A stretch of DNA of 64,000 nt from Paenibacillus sp. 453mf (GCF_900116105.1 NZ_FPAC01000003.1:62001-126000), one strand, 5' to 3'; shown: positions 31,383 to 39,325, numbered from the stretch's first letter. The notes: generated by a model from the letters alone, not told the origin. Made by a program: numbers and translations.

Positions 31383-33248
31383 ATGGGTAATATGTATTTC
31401 AAAGAGACCCCCTGCTTTATTGAAGGAAACAGTAAGCTTCGTAAGCCTCAAATTGAGGCTTACTTAAGAATCCAATCTCACTTTACATTGAGTCGACAGG
31501 AAGAGGCTTTAGTAGTACTTCCAACTGGGACAGGAAAAAGCGGATTAATTGCTATAGCTCCTTTTGGTGTATGTGAGGGAAGGGTGCTAATCATTACACC
31601 GGGGCACGTAACAAAGGAAAGTATTGCGAAGACTATGGAAGCCCTAGACGAAAATTTTTGGATTAATACAGGAGTGTTATTCGACATACAAGATAATCCG
31701 GTTCTCATCTCCTTTGAGAATGAAGTATTTGATAGCGAGTTAAATAACGCCAATATCATCTATACCAATGTTCAACGCTTAAATTCTACTAATGGTTTAC
31801 TGAGCAGAGTACAAAGAGACCATTTTGATATGATAATAATTGATGAAGCACACCACGCACCTGCTGAATCGTGGCAGAGAGCATTAAATTACTTTTCAAA
31901 TGCGAAAGTACTCCATGTAACTGGTACACCATATCGCGGAGATGGAGTTATTGTCCCCGGAAAAAAAATACATGAAACAAAGTTATCTGAAGTAATGGAG
32001 AGTAGGTACGTTAAGTGGCTTAGAAATAAAACCATAGAGTCGGAGGAAATAACTTTTCACCTAGAAGATGGAACGACACTCTCCCTTGAAGAGGCTAAAG
32101 ATTTAAAGGATGAAGCATGGGTTCAGAAATCTATTGCTATGTCTGATGCATGTTCTTTGGAGATAATAAGAAAGAGTATTGAGGAGTTAAATCAATTACG
32201 AAGGATATCTCCTCAAGTACCACATAAAATTATGGCCTCTGCCTGTAGTATAAGGCATGCAGAAAAATTAGAGCTGTTGTTTAGATCGGAAGGCATGAAT
32301 GCTGTGTTAATTCATAGTAAAATGTCGCGTGATGAGCAAGATGTTAAGTTCCAAGAAATCGAACAGCATAAATATAATGTAGTTGTTAATGTAGATATGA
32401 TGGGTGAAGGATACGATCATAAGTATTTGACAGTTGCTGCATTGTTCCGTCCATATAAAAGCCTAAATAGGTTTGCACAGGTAATTGGACGAGTATTAAG
32501 AGCAATTCCTGAAGAAGAGATAACGAGATATGAAGTTGATAATAATGCTATGGTAATTTACCATGATGAATTAGGGTTAGACGAACTCTGGGAGTTCTTC
32601 AAGAAGGAAGTTGAGGACATCGGACGATATAAAAAGGTTCGGGAAATTGAATTTAGTGACGATGAATATCAAAAACGAGAAGTATTCTATGGGCAAGCTG
32701 TGATACAAGGGGAATCTATTGAGCAGGTTGACTCCTACAGTGAACTTATTGACTTTCACAATGAATTTGAAAAAGCTAAAATCCTAATCTTAGAGGAAAC
32801 CGAAGTTAGAAGACAAGAGTTGAAAGCCATTGGTATGGACGACGAACTAATTGAGGAAACTTTGGAAAAAATGGCTCGAAAGAAAATTAGAGCCAAAACT
32901 GATGAGTTTAACCATATATATAATGAAAAGAGACCCCTTGAACGAAGAAAAATGATAAGAAAAATTCTAACCGAGAAAATTCAGTTAATGGCAGTTGATC
33001 TACTTGAAGAGTTTAGTATTAAACCAAAGGGAAACACGCTCTATCCGAAGTTCAAAAGTATGCTACCGCAGTTTACGAAACCGACAACAAATAATGATGG
33101 CGTACTGGTCATCTTTATGAATACAAAAATTAAAATCAAGTTTGCAGGAAGAGATGTAATGGAAATTGAAGATTTAATAAGTGCACAAGAGTATCTGGAG
33201 GAAAATTTAAAACCAGAACTGGAGAGGGTATTATATGGAATTTCTTGA
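31383..33248 (+). CDS. DEAH-box superfamily 2 helicase (type III Res / SSL2-like)
   Basis: About 620 residues. RecA domain 1 has a Q-like motif (LRKPQIEAY), Walker A PTGTGKSG (about 48-55), Walker B IIDEAHH and motif III VTGTPYRGDG. RecA domain 2 has VVNVDMMGEGYDH and motif VI FAQVIGRVLRA. The C-terminal 230 residues (after about 390) are charged and helical, with no recognisable nuclease. This architecture is shared with DNA translocases of restriction and defence systems. ATG 31383 or 31377 fits GAGAGGAAAGG best. The gene is A/T-rich and its stop overlaps the next start by 14 bases, implying co-translation of the two proteins. Confidence 0.85.
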   Translation: MGNMYFKETPCFIEGNSKLRKPQIEAYLRIQSHFTLSRQEEALVVLPTGTGKSGLIAIAPFGVCEGRVLIITPGHVTKESIAKTMEALDENFWINTGVLFDIQDNPVLISFENEVFDSELNNANIIYTNVQRLNSTNGLLSRVQRDHFDMIIIDEAHHAPAESWQRALNYFSNAKVLHVTGTPYRGDGVIVPGKKIHETKLSEVMESRYVKWLRNKTIESEEITFHLEDGTTLSLEEAKDLKDEAWVQKSIAMSDACSLEIIRKSIEELNQLRRISPQVPHKIMASACSIRHAEKLELLFRSEGMNAVLIHSKMSRDEQDVKFQEIEQHKYNVVVNVDMMGEGYDHKYLTVAALFRPYKSLNRFAQVIGRVLRAIPEEEITRYEVDNNAMVIYHDELGLDELWEFFKKEVEDIGRYKKVREIEFSDDEYQKREVFYGQAVIQGESIEQVDSYSELIDFHNEFEKAKILILEETEVRRQELKAIGMDDELIEETLEKMARKKIRAKTDEFNHIYNEKRPLERRKMIRKILTEKIQLMAVDLLEEFSIKPKGNTLYPKFKSMLPQFTKPTTNNDGVLVIFMNTKIKIKFAGRDVMEIEDLISAQEYLEENLKPELERVLYGIS

Positions 33249-33654
33249 TGTTTTAAAAAAGAAAGTGGAAGAGCTCGTGTATTTAGAACTTGATAAGGGG
33301 GTATCCCCCATTGAATTGGCCTCAAGTATTTACGAAGAAGACTATACCGAGGTGAAGATAAAAAGACAATTTGGAAATATTCATTGTAGTGTACAATTTT
33401 TTGACACAGAATTTTTTGATGATAGGAAAGTTAAACATGAGTACCGATACATTTATGATTGTAATAACTATCTTCAAGAAATTCATCATGTATTAAATAA
33501 AAAGAAAAGTCTTATTTGGTCTCGAGCAGATGAAAGTGCAAAAATAATTAAAGAGATATGTGAAATTGCAAGTTATACAGATAAAGCTCAATTGGTTAAT
33601 TTTCCAATAGAAAAACTGCCTGAAGAAGCTAGAGCTCATTTGGGCAGAAGTTAA
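33235..33654 (+). CDS. Unknown small protein coupled to the helicase
   Basis: 139 residues, not recognised. Helical N-terminus (MEFLDVLKKKVEELVYLELDKGVSPIELASSIY), a central beta-rich stretch (about 42-75: VKIKRQFGNIHCSVQFFDTEFFDDRKV) and a helical C-terminus ending near EARAHLGRS. There are no transmembrane segments or obvious catalytic motifs. It starts inside the last codons of the helicase gene after GGAGAGGG, so it is probably a dedicated partner subunit. Confidence 0.7.
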   Translation: MEFLDVLKKKVEELVYLELDKGVSPIELASSIYEEDYTEVKIKRQFGNIHCSVQFFDTEFFDDRKVKHEYRYIYDCNNYLQEIHHVLNKKKSLIWSRADESAKIIKEICEIASYTDKAQLVNFPIEKLPEEARAHLGRS

Positions 33655-33740
33655 GGGATAGCCCAGTTTATTGGAATATGGAAGAGCTTTTGTGGGATTA
33701 AAGAATGATAATAGTGATTGTGAAAGGATGTTAGAGTGCT

Positions 33741-35306
33741 ATGAATTTTTTAAGAGATTTGAAGTTAGTACGTAGTATAAACGATCCAATTCACGGGGTA
33801 ATCAAAGTAACTATGAGCGAAATGATAGTAATAGAGGATGCACTTTTTCGTAGATTACATCATGTTAGACAGAACTCGTTTCTATACAAGGTGTTTCCAT
33901 CCGCTAAGCATACTAGATTTGAACACTCTATTGGAGTAATGAACTATGCACATAAAATGCTCTATTCAATTATAGAAAATGGTTATATTGCTTATTTACG
34001 AGGGGATATCGCTAAAGATGTACAATCGTTTGAAGGTGGCATTGGAGTAAACTTAGGAGAATTACTTCATAATAATGGAGATGCTTTAAAGGAAACTTTT
34101 ATCGAATTACGCTTAGCTGCTTTGTTACATGATATCGGTCATGGTCCTTTATCGCATCTTTTTGATGCTTTTGCTCCTAATATTGAGGAGTTCATTGAGA
34201 TTATGAGTAGTGACGAACTAGTTGGCTCTGACAAAGAATTTATGGACAATATGGAACTAGTACTTTTTCAATTTGAAGAAAAGCAAAAGAAAAAAGGGAA
34301 ATTAGATGTAAGGATTGAGCACGAACATGTGTCCTCATATTTTGCGTATAAAGTTTTAAGTAAAAATGATGGAATTAGTAAGGAACAAATTTATAATGTA
34401 CTTACAATATTGAAACCTGAGCTAAAATTAGGAACTAGAAGGATAAGAGCTTTTAATAGAGACATTGATGTCCTTCCTTTACTAAACGACATAGTAGCAA
34501 GTGCACCAATAGACTGTGATAGAATGGATTACCTTAAGCGTGATAGTTTTTTCGCAGGGGTCCCGTATGGTAATTATTCTGAAAGCAGAGTATTGAAGTC
34601 TATGTTAGCCTATGTAAATGATGAAGGAAGTTTAAGACTAGGATTAAAGCAAAGTGGACTTCATGCCGTAGAGAATTTTCTTCAGGCTAGATATGAGATG
34701 TATGTTCAGGTTTACGGGCATAAAACTAACGAAGCATGTAGAGCGATGCTAAACTTCGTAGCAGAAGAAAAAGGACTTACTTATACTAAATGGTCTAAAA
34801 AACAATTAACAGCTAAAGATTTCGAAGAACTGTATATTTCCTTAAGTGATGAGCAGTTTATTGATAACTTAATTTCAGTATTAAGTAAGGAGAGGAAAGA
34901 CGCTTTACATGATGTGAAAAACAGGAATTTATGGAAGAGGATATACGAGTTTGAAGAGTTTATTGACGAGAAAGATAAAATCACAGAATTAAGTAAACAC
35001 TTTGCTGAGAGCCTTAAAACATTGAAAAAAGAATTTGGGGAAGAGTACTTTAAAGAGTTTAGAGATGAACGGTTTCCATTAAAAGATATGGATTCTGGTG
35101 CATTGTTGCTTGAAAAATCAAGTAAAGGCTATTATGTTGTGTCTCCCCAAAAAATACGAGAAGGTTCCCAGATTATTAGTTCATTGAATAATGGTTTGAG
35201 AATATTGAGGGTTTATAGTATTGACAGTGAAAATGCAACAAAATTTAAAAAGTATGCGTCGAGAAATATATTGCCGCAGTTTGAAGGAGTATCCGATAGA
35301 GTATAA
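33741..35306 (+). CDS. SAMHD1-like HD-domain phosphohydrolase
   Basis: 521 residues. The HD metal site is complete: H62 in RFEHSIGV, H130-D131 in ALLHDIGHGPLSH, and D260 in APIDCDRMDYLKRD, which corresponds to the SAMHD1/dGTPase pattern ...DxDxxDYxxRD. The N-terminal INDPIHGVI motif is also typical of this group. Such enzymes cleave dNTPs (sometimes NTPs) to nucleoside plus triphosphate and can starve phage replication. The C-terminal 200 residues are helical and charged. It is 86 bases after the small helicase partner gene on the same strand with no terminator between. Substrate is not determinable by eye. Confidence 0.88.
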   Translation: MNFLRDLKLVRSINDPIHGVIKVTMSEMIVIEDALFRRLHHVRQNSFLYKVFPSAKHTRFEHSIGVMNYAHKMLYSIIENGYIAYLRGDIAKDVQSFEGGIGVNLGELLHNNGDALKETFIELRLAALLHDIGHGPLSHLFDAFAPNIEEFIEIMSSDELVGSDKEFMDNMELVLFQFEEKQKKKGKLDVRIEHEHVSSYFAYKVLSKNDGISKEQIYNVLTILKPELKLGTRRIRAFNRDIDVLPLLNDIVASAPIDCDRMDYLKRDSFFAGVPYGNYSESRVLKSMLAYVNDEGSLRLGLKQSGLHAVENFLQARYEMYVQVYGHKTNEACRAMLNFVAEEKGLTYTKWSKKQLTAKDFEELYISLSDEQFIDNLISVLSKERKDALHDVKNRNLWKRIYEFEEFIDEKDKITELSKHFAESLKTLKKEFGEEYFKEFRDERFPLKDMDSGALLLEKSSKGYYVVSPQKIREGSQIISSLNNGLRILRVYSIDSENATKFKKYASRNILPQFEGVSDRV

Positions 35307-35362
35307 AGCGTTATAAAAGTATGAGGTTGATTAAAAATTGAGACAATGAAGGAGATGATTTT

Positions 35363-35965
35363 TTGGCAACGATAGAGAAGGAATTGAAACTACTACTCCA
35401 ACATGACTCTTATAAAAAAATTATTAATAGTGTTGAACAAAATCCCACGCCAATACGCCAAGTCAACTATTATTTTGATTCTCATGATTTTAAGCTAGAA
35501 AAGGCAGGGATAACTCTAAGAATCCGTAACGAAGATACACATTGGTTATTATGCGCAAAAGTAAAATCAAATAGTAATAATAACTTTATTTCTTCAACAG
35601 AAATTGAAACCTCCATCACAGAATTAGAATTTGAGTATCTCAAAGCTAACCCATCAGAGATTTTGAAAAGATTTAAAAGAGACGAGGTGGATCTTTGTAA
35701 TATTGTCGATTCTTCTGAGTTGTTTCTCTTGGGTTCAATAGAGAACGAGAGGTTAAAATTAAAAGTATTTAGTGATTATACTCTAGAACTTGATCATTCT
35801 ATATTTCCAGGTGGCAACGAGTCATATGAACTCGAAGTTGAAGGAGTCAGCTCCGATAAAGATTGTAATAATATAATGAACGAGCTCGAAAAAATGGGGA
35901 TAGAATTTTATTTAAACAATAAAAGTAAATACAAGAGATTTGTAGAGTATATAACCACAGTATAA
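35363..35965 (+). CDS. CYTH-domain (triphosphate tunnel) protein
   Basis: 200 residues covering one CYTH domain. Hallmarks: EKELK (E5, E7, K9; the ExExK motif), basic strands TLRIRN (R53, R55) and LCAKVK, acidic strand YELEVEG, and the C-terminal KSKYKRF. These line a tunnel that binds triphosphates with Mg2+ or Mn2+. Family members are inorganic or thiamine triphosphatases or class IV adenylate cyclases. The start is TTG after AAGGAG. As the last gene after the HD enzyme, it might hydrolyse the inorganic triphosphate that SAMHD1-type enzymes release; this pairing is my inference. Confidence 0.88.
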   Translation: MATIEKELKLLLQHDSYKKIINSVEQNPTPIRQVNYYFDSHDFKLEKAGITLRIRNEDTHWLLCAKVKSNSNNNFISSTEIETSITELEFEYLKANPSEILKRFKRDEVDLCNIVDSSELFLLGSIENERLKLKVFSDYTLELDHSIFPGGNESYELEVEGVSSDKDCNNIMNELEKMGIEFYLNNKSKYKRFVEYITTV

Positions 35966-35992
35966 AATCTACTCATTAGTTTTCTTTTTTCA

Positions 35993-36029
35993 AAAATCAG
36001 GGGCCGTTTTATTCGTGCTCCTGATTTTC
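35993..36029 (+). terminator. Terminator after the CYTH gene
   Basis: AAAATCAGGGGC / GCTCCTGATTTT stem followed by CT; it closes the four-gene cassette. Confidence 0.75.
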
Positions 36030-36042
36030 TAGTGATAAGCCT

Positions 36043-36055
36043 GAACCATAAGTAA
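36043..36055 (+). repeat. Short att-like copy (GAACCATAAGTAA)
   Basis: Like the rlmH end but lacking five bases after GAACC. It lies between the cassette terminator and the right repeat. Confidence 0.4.
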
Positions 36056-36172
36056 CGTCACGTATACACAGATCATGAGAAGGAGGACATTAAAGATACG
36101 CTAGGCAGGTATATCCACACTTATTTCCCTAGTGCAAAAATTGAATATTTTACGTTGTCATTGAGGTTGTAG
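36056..36172 (+). pseudogene. Possible gene remnant between att-like copies
   Basis: A 38-codon protein-like frame (HVYTDHEKEDIKDTLGRYI, then HTYFPSAKIEYFTLSLRL) begins directly after the TAA of the short att-like copy and has no start codon. It looks like the 3' end of a lost gene. Family not recognised. Confidence 0.35.
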
Positions 36173-36201
36173 TAAGAGGAATGAAGACGCACTAAAGAAG
36201 A

Positions 36202-36226
36202 AAGGCACCCAACTCGGGTGCCTTTT
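36202..36226 (+). terminator. Terminator inside the island's right end
   Basis: AAGGCACCC-AACT-CGGGTGCCTT followed by TT; it probably belonged to the lost gene. Confidence 0.8.
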
Positions 36227-36251
36227 GATTTCGCTCTATAGATGTTACGAT

Positions 36252-36277
36252 GAACCCTATCACAAGTAACGGCGAAA
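36252..36277 (+). repeat. Right att-like repeat
   Basis: GAACCCTATCACAAGTAA followed by CGGCGAAA. It encodes EPYHK-stop like the rlmH end but with different synonymous bases, as expected if it came from the rlmH gene of another strain. Confidence 0.75.
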
Positions 36278-36395
36278 TGAATTACTCCTCTTATAATTGT
36301 TAAGGTACAATTGTAGCCAATAAGACTTAGTTATTGAGATACAGCGCGTCAAGGACATATTATGAAACAATGCTCTAATAAAGGAGTTGTGTCAA

Positions 36396-37070
36396 ATGAA
36401 TGAGAATAAAAGTACAGGAATGAAACGTTCTTCAAAAGCAGAAAGCATTCTAACACAGATCAATAGTAAAACTAAGCTAGGCGAATTACGAAAAATCGCT
36501 AAGGACATTAAAAAAGATCACGAACTAGCTATGGAACTATGGTCAACCGAAGAATTTTTGCCTAGACTATTGGCAATTTTGATTATGGACAAAAACCTTC
36601 TTTCACAAGAGGTGCTAAATAAGCTTGATAAGGATATACAGAACCACACATTTGATGAGCGAAATAATTTAATGGATTGGTTAATGGCTAATCAGCTCAC
36701 CAAAGACAAGAAGACAATTGCATTGATGGAGTTATGGGAAGATAGTCCTTCTGCTCTTCAAAGGCGAGCTTTCTGGTATTATAAAGCGCGATTGAGATGG
36801 ACTGGACAAACACCGCCTGATAACAACGCAGACTTACTATCTGCAATTGAAGCTAATATCACGCAGGAAGAACCGGAAGTTCAATGGGCTATGAATTTCA
36901 CCGCAGGCTGGATTGGGGTTTATGATCAAAATAATCGAGCACGGTGTATTAAACTTGGTGAGGAAACGGGTCTTTATAAAGATGAAATGGTATCAAAGGG
37001 CTGTACCCCTGATTATTTGCCGGAGTTCATTGCGATTGAAGTTAACAAACGAAATAAAGAACTGTCCTAA
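36396..37070 (+). CDS. DNA alkylation repair protein (AlkD-like HEAT-repeat glycosylase)
   Basis: 224 residues from the ATG at 36396 (AAAGGAG upstream). All-helical HEAT-like architecture with the family's repeated 'HELAMELWSTEEFLPRLLAILIMD' and 'DWLMANQL...' segments, and W-x-x-R/Y-rich helices. AlkD-type enzymes excise positively charged 3- and 7-alkylpurines without base flipping. Catalytic residues (Trp, Asp, Trp) cannot be placed with certainty by eye. It lies just right of the island on the same strand. Confidence 0.78.
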   Translation: MNENKSTGMKRSSKAESILTQINSKTKLGELRKIAKDIKKDHELAMELWSTEEFLPRLLAILIMDKNLLSQEVLNKLDKDIQNHTFDERNNLMDWLMANQLTKDKKTIALMELWEDSPSALQRRAFWYYKARLRWTGQTPPDNNADLLSAIEANITQEEPEVQWAMNFTAGWIGVYDQNNRARCIKLGEETGLYKDEMVSKGCTPDYLPEFIAIEVNKRNKELS

Positions 37071-37149
37071 GCTGTTAGTCGCGGAAAAGGAGATTGCAGA
37101 GGGTCCATAATTACTTGATTCATAATCAGGTAAAAGAAAGAATGCGGAA

Positions 37150-37182
37150 AGCCGCTCGATGGTGAGTGGCTGTTTTTGTTTT
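37150..37182 (+). terminator. Terminator between the alkD-like gene and hepT
   Basis: AGCCGCTC-...-GAGTGGCT stem (one G-T pair) followed by GTTTTTG. Confidence 0.7.
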
Positions 37183-37205
37183 ACTATAGGACTCGGGGAA
37201 TACAA

Positions 37206-37613
37206 TTATTCCTCCAATTGTAAAATCACCTTCGTAAAATCTTTAAAATCATCAATATGCTTCTCTATAATCGCTTCTAAGATCTCAAGATCTAACGTCT
37301 GGTAGTCATGTACAGCAGTATTTCGGAATCCGACCATATTCATCATTGTCTTTGCTAGGCTATTTTCAATTAATCCAGCGTCTAGCAGCAGTTTAAATGC
37401 TTCACGACTCGCTTTTGGTACGCCCAGCTTACGGTTGCTGACAATATGCATGGCCAGATCAATGCTTGCCTCACAAGCACGTTGAATATTCAAAATGATG
37501 CTATCCTGCTTCGTAAAGTCCGTTAAGTTTGCAGGATTGCCCTCGTACACTTCATGAATACGTTTGAGAGAATGTTCAATTGTTGCCGTTTTATTCAAAA
37601 CAACATCATTCAT
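37206..37613 (-). CDS. hepT: HepT-type HEPN ribonuclease toxin
   Basis: 135 residues from the ATG at 37613 (GAGAGGGAGTG upstream). All-helical DUF86 protein with the HEPN active-site motif RNTAVHDY (RX4HXY) near residue 98 and the upstream acidic helix QDSIILNIQRACEAS. HepT cleaves RNA, while the partner MntA adds AMP units to the Tyr of this motif and silences it. It overlaps mntA by eight bases, the normal mntA-hepT order. The missing longer N-terminus in alternative starts is not conserved. Confidence 0.9.
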   Translation of the reverse strand: MNDVVLNKTATIEHSLKRIHEVYEGNPANLTDFTKQDSIILNIQRACEASIDLAMHIVSNRKLGVPKASREAFKLLLDAGLIENSLAKTMMNMVGFRNTAVHDYQTLDLEILEAIIEKHIDDFKDFTKVILQLEE

Positions 37614-38016
37614 TGCCGAAGACACTCCCTCTCTCTTTAATCGCATCAATAATTGCAGCCCGCTGCTCACTTAACGTAGCATACATGCTATAAGCACGCA
37701 TTTTTTGGCGTGTAAATTCATTGTCGTTATGTATATAAATTGGAGTGCCCTGCTCAAAAATTTGCATGGTAAATACAGTATCAACTTGTTGAATGTCGAC
37801 TAAATCGACCTCTCGGTTAGCAATAGCCGCAAGCTCAGAAGCAAGTAGAAAACGTTCATATGAAGACAACTGCTTGTCACTGAAATAAGCCAGATCGATA
37901 TCACTTTCATCATGAGTTGTGCCTGTAGCGAATGAACCAAATAGAATGATGAAGCCGGGATTTGTCTCTAGAATGATTTTATCAACTAACTTCTTTTGTA
38001 ACTCCTCAATTAGCAT
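37606..38016 (-). CDS. mntA: MntA-type nucleotidyltransferase antitoxin
   Basis: 136 residues from the ATG at 38016 (GAAAGGAAGGTG upstream). Minimal nucleotidyltransferase with the exact GSX10DXD motif (GSFATGTTHDESDID, about residues 29-43) and a third Asp in REVDLVDI. In characterised pairs MntA neutralises HepT by AMPylation. Such MNT-HEPN pairs are abundant in variable regions and some act against phage. Confidence 0.9.
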   Translation of the reverse strand: MLIEELQKKLVDKIILETNPGFIILFGSFATGTTHDESDIDLAYFSDKQLSSYERFLLASELAAIANREVDLVDIQQVDTVFTMQIFEQGTPIYIHNDNEFTRQKMRAYSMYATLSEQRAAIIDAIKERGSVFGNE

Positions 38017-38122
38017 GCGGATCACCTTCCTTTCTCGTATTGTATAGCTTATATAAAAAATTCGCACTTATACTTGGGTACTACAAGCCTCATTAGAGAG
38101 AGATTGGGCTATAACTTAAAGC

Positions 38123-38157
38123 TATGGCTAGCCATACTTTATACATATAACATGTAT
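38123..38157. promoter_or_regulatory. Two adjacent palindromes upstream of the MetE-like gene
   Basis: TATGGCTAGCCATA (38123-38136) is a perfect 14-bp palindrome; ATACAT-N5-ATGTAT (38141-38157) is a second. They lie 53-87 bases before the start codon, where a repressor or activator would bind. A TATATT near 38171 may be the -10 box. Confidence 0.45.
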
Positions 38158-38209
38158 CCTATTCGATCATGCTATATTCAATAGAATAAGCAATGAAGGA
38201 GAGACATCG

Positions 38210-39301
38210 ATGATACCATTTCGTAATGATCATGTAGGCAGCTTTCTACGTCCTGCCAATTTAATTCAAGCACGTGAGCAATATAAATCAGGCAATATCA
38301 CATATGAACAATTAACGGTTGTGGAAGATAACGAGATTATTCGTATTATTGAGAAGCAAAAGGAGAATGGCATAGCGGCAGTAACTGACGGTGAGTTCCG
38401 CAGAAGCTGGTGGCATTTTGATTTTCTGGGCGGCTTGGATGGCGTAGAGTTATACGAAGAAACAGCGGGACCGCAATTTCACAATATGGTAACCCGTAAG
38501 GGCGGCATTCGCATCGTGGGTAAAGTGGGTTTCTCGACGCATCCCTTTATCCAGCATTTTGAGTTCTTGAAAAAGCACGCGGGTGACGCAGTGGCGAAAC
38601 AGACGATTCCAAGCCCGAATATGCTTCTTTATCGCGTGGAATATAATGAAGATATTTATAAGGACCGTGAACCGTTCCTTCAAGATACAATCGCAGCATA
38701 TCAAAAAGCAATTCAAGCCTTCTATGATGCGGGATGCCGCTACTTGCAATTAGATGATACCGCTTGGGCAGATCTATTCTCTGAAGCAGGTCACGATAAG
38801 CTGCGCGCTAAAGGCTGGGATCCTGCGGAAGAGCTGAAGATCATGCAGCGAATGATCAATGAATCTCTGGCTCATAAACCGAAGGATTTAGTGGTGACGA
38901 TGCATATCTGTCGTGGTAACTATAAATCGAATTATTTCACAACCGGCAGTTATGATTATGCTTCTGAAGTCATATTTGGAGGCTTAGAAAACGTAGACGG
39001 GCTATTCCTGGAATTCGATGACGAGCGCTCAGGCGGTTTTGAGTCATTAAAATATGTTAATCGTAAAAATCTGAAGGTCGTGCTTGGCTTACTTACATCA
39101 AAGTCAGGTGAGTTAGAAGATAAAGAACAAATTAAAGCACGGATTGCAGAGGCAGCGACCTATGTACCGCTTGACCAGCTTTGTTTGAGCCCGCAATGCG
39201 GCTTTTCGTCTACAGAAGAAGGCAATATCCTAACAGAAGAACAGCAATGGCGTAAACTTCGTTTCGTTAAAGAAATTGCCGACGAAGTTTGGAATTCATA
39301 G
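38210..39301 (+). CDS. Cobalamin-independent methionine synthase-like protein (MetE C-terminal domain type)
   Basis: 363 residues corresponding to one MetE barrel, like B. subtilis YxjG/YxjH. It starts MIPFRNDHVGSFLRPANLIQAR. Zinc-site candidates are VTMHICRGNY (H-x-C) and the C-terminal LSPQCGFSS, as in MetE. Such short forms transfer methyl groups to homocysteine or related thiols from alternative donors. GAAGGAG precedes the ATG. No SAM riboswitch is seen upstream. The aldehyde dehydrogenase gene starts 24 bases after the stop. Confidence 0.85.
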   Translation: MIPFRNDHVGSFLRPANLIQAREQYKSGNITYEQLTVVEDNEIIRIIEKQKENGIAAVTDGEFRRSWWHFDFLGGLDGVELYEETAGPQFHNMVTRKGGIRIVGKVGFSTHPFIQHFEFLKKHAGDAVAKQTIPSPNMLLYRVEYNEDIYKDREPFLQDTIAAYQKAIQAFYDAGCRYLQLDDTAWADLFSEAGHDKLRAKGWDPAEELKIMQRMINESLAHKPKDLVVTMHICRGNYKSNYFTTGSYDYASEVIFGGLENVDGLFLEFDDERSGGFESLKYVNRKNLKVVLGLLTSKSGELEDKEQIKARIAEAATYVPLDQLCLSPQCGFSSTEEGNILTEEQQWRKLRFVKEIADEVWNS

Positions 39302-39325
39302 ATCTAAACAACGGAGGGATTGAAC

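Larger units (their letters stand above)
31201..36277. mobile_element. Putative SCC-like genomic island at rlmH (recombinase-less)
   Basis: Bounded by the rlmH end and a copy of its last codons at 36252-36277. The genes inside are visibly A/T-rich with AAA/TTA/ATA-type codons, unlike the G/C-richer genes on the left. The cargo is one same-strand block of four genes. No Ccr-type serine recombinase, integrase or transposase is seen, so this would be a non-autonomous or remnant cassette. Established knowledge: SCC elements of staphylococci integrate at exactly this site of rlmH. That this is the same kind of element in a Paenibacillus-like host is inference. Confidence 0.6.

Noticed and set aside
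31201..36277. A recombinase or integrase gene inside the island
   Set aside because: I looked for serine- or tyrosine-recombinase motifs in all frames provided; none of the four cassette proteins has them.
38017..38209. SAM (S-box) riboswitch before the MetE-like gene
   Set aside because: The conserved S-box core is not present; only palindromes are seen.
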